5,336 nucleotides of DNA from Clostridium sp. CAG:594 (GTDB taxonomy: Bacteria > Bacillota_I > Bacilli_A > RF39 > UBA660). The position numbers and the translations under genes were made by a program. Of the stretch, positions 1 through 5,336 are shown one piece after another; within the stretch, counting starts at the first letter, position 1; each line of letters opens with the position of its first letter. The notes beneath the pieces are model-generated. The model had not been told where the DNA came from, made no database searches, and saw only the letters and a program-made list of their open reading frames with translations. The stretch lies in NCBI GenBank assembly GCA_000434835.1, contig FR881449.1, positions 1-5,336 on the forward strand, in the 5' to 3' direction.

Positions 1-63
1 TTCTTTCACTAATTAAATTATACATAATTAGTTTATTTATGTAAATAAGAAAGAGTGTAATAT
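1..63. other. Upstream leader with AT-rich dyad, no gene
   Basis: This stretch holds no gene I can support. It contains a perfect 8-bp inverted repeat, ACTAATTA at 8-15 and TAATTAGT at 25-32, separated by 9 bases. The arms have almost no G or C and no clean T-run follows, so it is a poor intrinsic terminator. It could be an operator-like site or chance in AT-rich DNA. A TAA at 10-12 could end an upstream gene, but too little is visible to claim one. I find no well-spaced sigma-A promoter: CATAAT at 23-28 is a fair -10, but the nearest -35-like hexamer, TTCACT at 5-10, is only 12 bases away. A weak ribosome site, AAAGAGTG at 50-57, lies 6 bases before the ATG at 64. Confidence 0.35.
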
Positions 64-1413
64 ATGAAAAAAAGAAACTTAAAAGAATTTAAAAAATTAG
101 ATAAATACCAATTTAAAGCGGTAACTTCTAAGAGAAATGTCACTCTTGTTTTAGCGGGTGCGGGTTGTGGTAAGACATATACAATAACATCTAGGGTAAA
201 ATACTTAATAGATTATTTAAAAGTTAATCCAAAAGACATTTTATGTATTTCGTTTACTAATGATGCGGTTAATAAACTAAAAGATGACTTAAATCATGAA
301 GTAGAGGTACTAACGTTTCATAAACTAGCACTTAAAATAATAGGAAGAAAAAAGGAAGTTTTAGCAGAAGATATGTTAACTGATATAATAATTAATACTT
401 TTTCTAATGATAAATTATTTGGATTATATAATATGGGTAAGCAAGATATGTATACTCTAATTAAAACCTTTATTAATCTTTTTAAATCAAATAATTATAA
501 ACTAGATAAATTTTATTCATTTATAAATAAATCTAATGCTAAAGATAAGATTTTGTTAAAAGAAATAATGAAGTGTTACATATGTTATGAGTCATATTTA
601 AATAAAGAAAATTTAATGGACTTTAATGATATGATAAATCTTGCAATTGAAAAATTAGAAAACTCAAACTTAAGATATAAACACATTATAGTAGATGAAT
701 ATCAAGACACATCCTATACCAAATTTTTATTATTAAAAAAATTAATAAAATTATCTTGCGCTTCTTTTTTTGCGGTTGGAGATGATTTTCAATCAATTTA
801 TAGGTTTGCAGGTTCTAACATAAAGATGATTACGAATTTTAGAAGATATTTTCCGTTTTCTAAAATAATAAAACTAAAAAATACTTATCGTAATTCAGTT
901 GAATTAATTAAAATAGCAGGAAAGTTTATTATGAAAAATCCATTTCAAATAAAAAAGAAGTTAAAATCTTCTATAAGTGTTAAAAATCCGGTACAAATAG
1001 TTTATTATGATAACTTGAATAATTCTTTAGAAAATGTAATTTTAGAAGATAAAATAGATGATTTATATATTTTGTCTAGAAATAATAAAGATTTAGATAA
1101 TATTAAATTAGATAATGTTAATTGTAAAAAAATTAGTGTACATAAATCTAAAGGCTTAGAATCTGAAAATGTTTTTTTAGTTAACGTAAGTTCGTCTAAC
1201 AATGGTTTTCCTAATAAATATATTGATCATAACATATTGAAATATGTTAATAACTATAAAGATTATTATCCTTTTGAAGAAGAAAGGAGACTTTTTTATG
1301 TTGCACTTACAAGATGTAAAAATAGAGTGTATTTATTTGTTCCAAAGTATAAAGAATCTATTTTTATTAAGGAGATAAAACGGTATAAAAATGTAAGTGT
1401 AAGGAAAAACTAA
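64..1413 (+). CDS. Compact SF1A (UvrD/Rep-like) DNA helicase, helicase IV type
   Basis: This is a 449-residue ATP-dependent DNA helicase, expected to translocate on single-stranded DNA in the cytoplasm during repair or recombination. All core motifs are visible in order: Q motif around Y15-Q16, Walker A AGAGCGKT at 31-38, motif Ia SFTNDAV at 63-69, TFHKLA at 84-89, Walker B VDEYQDT at 210-216, motif III VGDDFQSIYRFAG at 238-250, motif IV TYRNS at 274-278, motif V VHKSKGLE at 359-366, and motif VI ERRLFYVALTR at 407-417. From memory, the GDD-Q-IYRF-G block, the NPFQIKK stretch near 292, GFP at 381-383 and the EEERRLFYVALTR tail match E. coli helicase IV (HelD, about 680 residues) better than UvrD. 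The helicase IV N-terminal domain is absent. Only about 80 residues separate motifs IV and V, so the 2B subdomain is missing. It is not the RNA polymerase-binding HelD of Bacillus. The ATG at 64 is chosen because the Q motif follows soon after and a weak ribosome site precedes it. It is probably co-transcribed with the next gene, 15 bases downstream. Confidence 0.93.
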   Translation: MKKRNLKEFKKLDKYQFKAVTSKRNVTLVLAGAGCGKTYTITSRVKYLIDYLKVNPKDILCISFTNDAVNKLKDDLNHEVEVLTFHKLALKIIGRKKEVLAEDMLTDIIINTFSNDKLFGLYNMGKQDMYTLIKTFINLFKSNNYKLDKFYSFINKSNAKDKILLKEIMKCYICYESYLNKENLMDFNDMINLAIEKLENSNLRYKHIIVDEYQDTSYTKFLLLKKLIKLSCASFFAVGDDFQSIYRFAGSNIKMITNFRRYFPFSKIIKLKNTYRNSVELIKIAGKFIMKNPFQIKKKLKSSISVKNPVQIVYYDNLNNSLENVILEDKIDDLYILSRNNKDLDNIKLDNVNCKKISVHKSKGLESENVFLVNVSSSNNGFPNKYIDHNILKYVNNYKDYYPFEEERRLFYVALTRCKNRVYLFVPKYKESIFIKEIKRYKNVSVRKN

Positions 1414-1417
1414 TTAT

Positions 1418-1423
1418 GGGTGA
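1418..1423 (+). promoter_or_regulatory. Ribosome binding site deciding the start of the SpoIID-like gene
   Basis: GGGTGA contains GGTGA, which pairs with the right half of the anti-Shine-Dalgarno (consensus AGGAGGTGA). It ends 5 bases before the ATG at 1429, which is normal spacing for this register. An in-frame GTG at 1420 lies inside this site, and its nearest purine-rich stretch (AAGGA, 1401-1405) is 14 bases away. The ATG at 1429 is therefore the better start. Confidence 0.6.
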
Positions 1424-1428
1424 ATCTT

Positions 1429-2661
1429 ATGTTTAATAATTATAAAATAAAAAATAATGAATTGTATTTATATGTTGATGATAAATGTGAAATAGGGGAT
1501 ATATTTAATAATTCGAAAAATGAAAAAATAATTGATAAAATAAAAAAATATATTTCGGATCATAACATAAATTTTAGTGGTACAAAAGTTATTTTACTTC
1601 TAAGTGGTTTGATGTTAGGAACGGTTTATTTAAATAGTTATAAACCTAATAATTATGAAGTATATAATGGTAATAGATATGTATATGGTATTTTATCTGA
1701 TGAAAATGAAACTAGCGTTCAAAACAAAATAGATAAAGTTATAAACGAAGCATATAATAATTCTTTTATAATTGAAAAATACAACACTTTAAATAGTCAA
1801 GTTAATACTGAAGATAAGGATAGTACATATGCTTTAGATAGTGAAAATAAAATTAGTAATGAAGATAGAAAAATTACTATTTATAGAGTAGGTAAAGAAG
1901 CTATAACTCTTAGTATTAAAGACTATTTAAAAGGTGTTTTAGCGGCAGAAATGCCAGCATCATTTGATGAAGAAGCATTAAAAGCTCAAGGCGTTTTAGC
2001 GCGTACTTATACTTATAAACTGCTTTTAAATAATAAGATAATAACGGATGATATATCAGTTCAAGCTTATAAAAGTGATGATGAATTAAAGAATATATGG
2101 AATGATAAATATGATTATTATTCATCCAAAATAAGTAAAGCAATAAATGACACTACTGATGAAGTAGTAACTTATAATGGAGATCTAATAGAGGCTTTAT
2201 ATCATTCTACAAGTAATGGTTTAACGGAAGATCCTGTAAACGTATGGGGTAATTCTTATCCATATTTAAAGCCTGTTGCTTCACATGGTGATTTGGTTTC
2301 ACCTAGTTATTTAGGAAGCGTAGATATTAGTTTTGAAGACATTAGTAAAGCCTTAGATATTGATTTTAATAAAGAATCTAAAATAGACGTTATATCTAAA
2401 GATGAAAGCAAAAGAATAACTAAAATTAAGTTTGATAATAAAGAAATGACAGGCATTAATGTAAGGCATATGCTAGGTCTTAGATCTTGTGATTTTGATT
2501 ATATAATAAATGATAATTCAGTTACGTTTATAACTAGAGGATATGGACATGGTGTTGGAATGAGTCAGTATGGTGCAAATTACATGGCAAAAGAAGGATA
2601 TTCATATAAAGATATAATAAATCATTATTTTTTAAATATTAATATTAATAAAGTTAGTTGA
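1429..2661 (+). CDS. Membrane-anchored SpoIID/LytB-domain protein (probable peptidoglycan lytic transglycosylase)
   Basis: This 410-residue protein should cut glycan strands outside the membrane, as SpoIID does during engulfment in spore formers. Residues 1-51 are polar and predicted cytoplasmic. A single membrane helix spans about 52-69 (core VILLLSGLMLG). Residues 75-147 are a linker that includes a small possible beta-alpha module (YNGNRYVYGILSDE, 79-92). The SpoIID domain runs from about 148 to 408. Its signatures are YLKGVLAAEMP at 166-176, with E174 as the expected catalytic glutamate, EEALKAQGVLARTY just after, YHSTSNG at 258-264, VWG at 272-274, and GYGHGVGMSQYGA at 371-383 followed by MAKEGYSYKDIINHYF. 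Classical SpoIID is about 340 residues with its membrane helix at the very N-terminus, so the cytoplasmic extension and long linker are unusual. SpoIID-domain proteins also occur in non-sporulating bacteria, so a sporulation role is not shown. The domain call is firm; the exact orthology is not. Starting at GTG 1420 would add three residues. Confidence 0.92.
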   Translation: MFNNYKIKNNELYLYVDDKCEIGDIFNNSKNEKIIDKIKKYISDHNINFSGTKVILLLSGLMLGTVYLNSYKPNNYEVYNGNRYVYGILSDENETSVQNKIDKVINEAYNNSFIIEKYNTLNSQVNTEDKDSTYALDSENKISNEDRKITIYRVGKEAITLSIKDYLKGVLAAEMPASFDEEALKAQGVLARTYTYKLLLNNKIITDDISVQAYKSDDELKNIWNDKYDYYSSKISKAINDTTDEVVTYNGDLIEALYHSTSNGLTEDPVNVWGNSYPYLKPVASHGDLVSPSYLGSVDISFEDISKALDIDFNKESKIDVISKDESKRITKIKFDNKEMTGINVRHMLGLRSCDFDYIINDNSVTFITRGYGHGVGMSQYGANYMAKEGYSYKDIINHYFLNININKVS

Positions 2662-2686
2662 TTTAAAACTTTAAATAAGCTATAAT
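2658..2686 (+). promoter_or_regulatory. Sigma-A-type promoter for the surface protein gene
   Basis: TTGATT at 2658-2663 (4 of 6 to TTGACA) and a perfect TATAAT at 2681-2686 are separated by exactly 17 bases. The -35 overlaps the TGA stop of the upstream gene. Transcription would begin near 2693, leaving a leader of about 25 bases that includes the ribosome site. The spacer contains a 7-bp perfect dyad, ATTTAAA/TTTAAAT at 2661-2667 and 2670-2676, a possible regulator site or AT-rich coincidence. I see no terminator before it, so read-through from the upstream pair is also possible. Confidence 0.6.
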
Positions 2687-2703
2687 TATTTTAGTATTAT
2701 AAT

Positions 2704-2710
2704 GTAGGAG
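2704..2710 (+). promoter_or_regulatory. Ribosome binding site deciding the start of the surface protein gene
   Basis: GTAGGAG ends 7 bases before the ATG at 2718, an ideal distance. Another in-frame ATG at 2712 is only one base from this site and would be too close, so 2718 is the supported start. Confidence 0.75.
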
Positions 2711-2717
2711 TATGCTT

Positions 2718-5336
2718 ATGGAAGTGAAAGATTTTATTAACAAAAATAAATCCCTGTTACAAAAAATAGGAATAGGGGTAATATCATTAGTTATAGTAAT
2801 AATGATATGCTTATCACCAAACATAATTAAAAAATTAAAGGGTAATGTTTCAAGCATTGATGCATCCACTATTCAAAGTGTTAAAAATGAAGTATTTATT
2901 TCTACATCCTTAAAAAATGATGATAGCATTGATTTAAACGTATATAATTATGAAAATAAGGATATAGTTATAACAAAAATAGAATACAGAAATATATGTA
3001 AATTATCTAATACTGATTGTACAAGTTTTAGTGAATTTGATGTTACTCCAGTAACAGTTTCAAATAACAATTCACAAGTTGTTAACTTATCTAATATAAA
3101 AGATAAAGTAGGTGATAGCTTAAACTTAGAATTGGGCGTTAGATATACCTTGGATGGAAAAGATTACATCGTTACAACTAATACATTTGCTCCAGTTACT
3201 TTTGATTCTAGTACTAGAAACACTTTAAATAATGAGCAAACATCTGAAGAATTTTTAATTTATGGGTATACAAAGTCCAGCGATTGGGAGAACAATGATA
3301 ACTTGCTTAATTCTGCAAAAGTAACTATTAAATTAACAGATAATAACGTTCATATGGAAACGACGGAAAAATTATCAGATTTTAATTTAAAATATCAAAT
3401 GAGTTCAAGTTATTTATATGCATGGTATATTGAAAATCCTTTTAAAGAAACAACTTACAAAGCAAAAATGTTAGGACTTGATAATTATTCTAATTTTAGA
3501 GATTATTTTGACTATTCATATCCAACTAATACGCAAACAGGCAAAAATGGTTTTAATGTTAGTTTTGATGTACCAGGAAATACACCTAAAGCAACAGTTA
3601 CTAACGAATCTATTATTCCAACATTCTTTTGGTATCTTGGGGCTAAAAATACTTTTAATTCTTGGAAATGGCAACATACTTCTGAAAATGGAAACATATA
3701 TAAATCAGATAAAGTTCCTCAATTTAAATTAACCGTTTATAATAAAGATAGTTTAAAGACAGCTATAGAAAATTCACTTAGTAAATTAAATGATAAAAAT
3801 TCTTTATCTTATAATAATGAAAGCTATTTTGCGTTAGTTAATGAAATAGAAAATGCAAAAAGATTGTATAGTGGTCGTAATTACTATAATAAGTGTGATA
3901 CTAAAGGTAATAATTGTGTTAAAACTGATGTAAATCAAGAACAAATAGATTCATATGTTTCTTTATTAAATAATTATGAGGTGTTAAAATACAGCAGTGC
4001 AAATTATTCTAAGTATAATAATATTATATCTAAAGTTGAAAGTGTTGATAAAACATTATATGAAACTGATAGTTATAATAATATGATGAGTGTTTATGGT
4101 GAAAAAGATAATTATGCTAATCTATTAGAAGTTTACCAAGAAAGAATTGATAATTATGTTGATAAATTACAAGAGGCATATGATAATCTTGTTATGCTTG
4201 GCGCAGATTACACTGAAGTTGATAAAATGATTGATAAGGCTAATAAAATTAGGAATGTTGTAAATGAAAATGATGAATTATATACTAAGGATTCTTGGAA
4301 TGCTTTGCAAAATACAATTAACAGTGTTGATAGAACTTTAAAAATAGACAAACAATCAGTTGTTGATGGCTATGTAAAAACCATTCAAAGTGCTATTGAC
4401 GGATTAAAAGAAAATCCTGCTAAATATACTACAGTAGATAAAATAATAGAAGATTATAAAAATAATTCTAATTATGTAAATGGTTACTGGACTAGTGAAA
4501 GTATGAAAATAGTAGATGATTTTATTGTAACTAAACCGGTTAATAAAAAGATTAGTGAACAATCAGTTGTTGATAATTGGACAAAGGAATTATCAAAATT
4601 AATGGACGATACTTTGAAATTTATAAATGCTAAAGGATATGTTGACTCTGATAATTATCACCCAACTGATTTACCAAATTCATTGTCAATAGAAGGTTAC
4701 CTAAATTACTTTAAAACCGAAATAGCTAAAAAAATAAATGGTAAGAACTTATATACCGATGATACAATAACTAAAATAAATAACGTTATTAATGATTATT
4801 ATGATAAAAATGGTAATTGGAAAGCTGATTTAGTATATATAAAGATAGATAAGCAATCCGAAATGGATAAGTTAATTAAAGATATAGATAATATAAAAAA
4901 TAATAGTTTTGTAAAAAATCCGGCTGATTATACTAAATTAAAGAAGATAGAGCAGGAAGCAAATAATTTAGTTAGGGATAATTATAAAGACTTAACTGAT
5001 TTAGACGCTAAATTAAAGAATGCAAATGAATTATCAGATAAATTAAAACTTGATGAGCAAGATAAAATTGATAAGGTTGTAAGCGAACTTGAAGATGCGA
5101 TATCTAAGCTAGAATTAAAAGATGCAAACTATGAAAAGGTAAATGCTGCAATAACAAAAGCCAAAAATATAGTAAGAGAAAATTATAAAGATCTAACAGA
5201 TTTAGATGCAAAGTTAAAGACTGCAAAAGCATCATTAAATCTAAAAATAGACAAACAAAAAGATGTTGATAAGGCTGCAGTAGAGCTTGAAGACGCAATA
5301 TCTAAGCTAGAATTAAAAGATGCAAACTATGAAAAG
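2718..5336 (+). CDS. Large membrane-anchored surface protein with FIVAR-like repeats (3' truncated by window end)
   Basis: The frame is open for 873 codons to the last base, so the C-terminus, including any sortase signal or membrane tail, is not visible. Residues 1-16 are short and charged, 17-33 form a hydrophobic helix (IGIGVISLVIVIMICLS), and a lysine cluster follows at 38-41. This suggests an uncleaved signal-anchor or a signal peptide whose cleavage site I cannot place. Residues about 50-165 and 166-344 look beta-rich. The second block carries W190, W236, W305, W316 and W318 and matches no family I recognise. From about 345 the protein becomes helical. FIVAR-like units of 66-72 residues start at 428, 495, 567, 735 and 802, with a divergent 99-residue stretch at 636-734 and the start of another unit at 868. 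Most units share [IL]-[DS]-[KE]-Q before the last helix. FIVAR repeats (Pfam PF07554) form stalks in Gram-positive cell-wall proteins such as staphylococcal Ebh, so adhesion or a surface stalk is likely but inferred. The gene has its own promoter. Confidence 0.85.
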   Translation, partial: MEVKDFINKNKSLLQKIGIGVISLVIVIMICLSPNIIKKLKGNVSSIDASTIQSVKNEVFISTSLKNDDSIDLNVYNYENKDIVITKIEYRNICKLSNTDCTSFSEFDVTPVTVSNNNSQVVNLSNIKDKVGDSLNLELGVRYTLDGKDYIVTTNTFAPVTFDSSTRNTLNNEQTSEEFLIYGYTKSSDWENNDNLLNSAKVTIKLTDNNVHMETTEKLSDFNLKYQMSSSYLYAWYIENPFKETTYKAKMLGLDNYSNFRDYFDYSYPTNTQTGKNGFNVSFDVPGNTPKATVTNESIIPTFFWYLGAKNTFNSWKWQHTSENGNIYKSDKVPQFKLTVYNKDSLKTAIENSLSKLNDKNSLSYNNESYFALVNEIENAKRLYSGRNYYNKCDTKGNNCVKTDVNQEQIDSYVSLLNNYEVLKYSSANYSKYNNIISKVESVDKTLYETDSYNNMMSVYGEKDNYANLLEVYQERIDNYVDKLQEAYDNLVMLGADYTEVDKMIDKANKIRNVVNENDELYTKDSWNALQNTINSVDRTLKIDKQSVVDGYVKTIQSAIDGLKENPAKYTTVDKIIEDYKNNSNYVNGYWTSESMKIVDDFIVTKPVNKKISEQSVVDNWTKELSKLMDDTLKFINAKGYVDSDNYHPTDLPNSLSIEGYLNYFKTEIAKKINGKNLYTDDTITKINNVINDYYDKNGNWKADLVYIKIDKQSEMDKLIKDIDNIKNNSFVKNPADYTKLKKIEQEANNLVRDNYKDLTDLDAKLKNANELSDKLKLDEQDKIDKVVSELEDAISKLELKDANYEKVNAAITKAKNIVRENYKDLTDLDAKLKTAKASLNLKIDKQKDVDKAAVELEDAISKLELKDANYEK
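3999..4919 (+). repeat. Diverged FIVAR-like repeat units 1-4 (protein-level)
   Basis: These encode residues 428-734 of the surface protein. Units 1, 2 and 3 (428-494, 495-566, 567-635) open with ANYSKY, GADYTEV and PAKYTTV and end in an amphipathic helix such as IQSAIDGL. Residues 636-734 are longer and divergent but keep KIDKQ at 709-713. Similarity is visible only in the protein, apart from short matches such as a 17-base identity between 4339-4355 and 5242-5258. They look like old duplications. Confidence 0.6.
4920..5336 (+). repeat. Closely related tandem FIVAR repeat units 5, 6 and start of 7
   Basis: Unit 5 covers 4920-5120 (67 codons), unit 6 covers 5121-5318 (66 codons), and unit 7 begins at 5319. 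By hand alignment units 5 and 6 share 39 of 66 residues, concentrated in a central block (NYKDLTDLDAKLK) and a terminal block (ELEDAISKLELK). Each unit opens with a DANYEK-like or PADYTK-like segment. A 39-base exact copy spans each of the last two unit junctions, at 5100-5138 and 5298-5336, 198 bases apart. More copies probably follow beyond the window. Confidence 0.85.

Noticed and set aside
64..1413. Helicase as GajB of a Gabija defence system
   Set aside because: GajB is also a short UvrD-like helicase of about 490 residues, but the recalled motif context here (FAVGDD-Q-IYRF-G, GFP, EEERRLFYVALTR tail) fits helicase IV better. No OLD-family/TOPRIM GajA partner is visible, and only 63 bases are available upstream.
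1916..2143. Minus-strand 75-codon frame
   Set aside because: It lies opposite the conserved SpoIID signature AAEMPASF and the following region, which is clearly coding on the + strand.
2635..2649. AATATT tandem as a phase-variable repeat
   Set aside because: There are only two and a half copies at the extreme C-terminus of the SpoIID-like protein. A six-base unit would not shift the frame.
2698..2703. Second perfect TATAAT as the active -10
   Set aside because: It directly abuts the ribosome site at 2704-2710, so transcription would start at or within that site. The TATAAT at 2681-2686 has a well-spaced -35 and leaves a usable leader.
2796..2816. Lipoprotein signal peptide ending at C31 of the surface protein
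   Set aside because: The residues before the cysteine (VIMI) do not fit a lipobox, which needs Gly, Ala or Ser just before Cys.
2663..2869. Minus-strand 68-codon frame with hydrophobic stretches
   Set aside because: It is antisense to the promoter, ribosome site and signal-anchor of the surface protein gene; its hydrophobicity is a composition artefact.
3478..3732. Plus-strand 84-codon frame inside the surface protein gene
   Set aside because: It is an out-of-frame shadow, very Ile/Leu-rich, with no ribosome site, while the main frame continues unbroken.
5104..5298. Minus-strand 64-codon frame rich in leucine
   Set aside because: It is antisense to the Lys/Asp/Glu/Ala-rich FIVAR units, which read as Leu- and Phe-rich in reverse. 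It has no ribosome site and overlaps a strong coding frame.
4920..5336. CRISPR-like direct repeats
   Set aside because: The copies are 198 bases apart, in phase with codons and part of a protein repeat. There are no short regular spacers.

Overview
The window is very AT-rich and holds three genes on the + strand: two in a tight pair, then a third that runs off the right edge. Base composition, A/T-ending codons, mostly AGA/AGG arginine codons, Shine-Dalgarno sites and a SpoIID-type protein point to a low-GC Firmicute. My best inference is an uncultured, gut-type member of the Bacilli or a relative (Erysipelotrichia, RF39 or RFN20-like), but nothing here fixes the taxon. All 11 Trp codons I see are TGG and one gene ends in TGA, so the standard bacterial code fits and the Mycoplasma code does not.

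Layout. Positions 1-63 are a short leader with an AT-rich dyad and no gene I can support. Positions 64-1413 encode a compact SF1A (UvrD/Rep-like) DNA helicase whose C-terminal two thirds resemble E. coli helicase IV. It lacks that enzyme's N-terminal domain and the large 2B insertion of UvrD/PcrA. Fifteen bases later, 1429-2661 encodes a membrane-anchored SpoIID/LytB-domain protein, a probable peptidoglycan lytic transglycosylase, with an unusual cytoplasmic extension before its membrane segment. A well-formed promoter (2658-2686) overlaps its stop codon and drives the third gene.

From 2718 to the window end an uninterrupted 873-codon frame, with no stop in the window, encodes the N-terminal part of a large membrane-anchored extracellular protein. 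It has a signal-anchor, about 300 residues of probable beta-rich sequence I do not recognise, then a rod of FIVAR-like helical repeats. The repeats become nearly identical toward the right edge, and the window stops just after a seventh unit begins.

How they fit together: the second and third genes both act outside the membrane, one on the cell wall and one probably in adhesion or as a surface stalk. The helicase shares transcription with the wall enzyme but has no obvious functional tie to it. I see no RNA gene, CRISPR array, insertion sequence, attachment site or convincing intrinsic terminator. I also see no clear sign of a new multi-gene system. The most unusual parts are the large surface protein and the domain layouts of the two enzymes.
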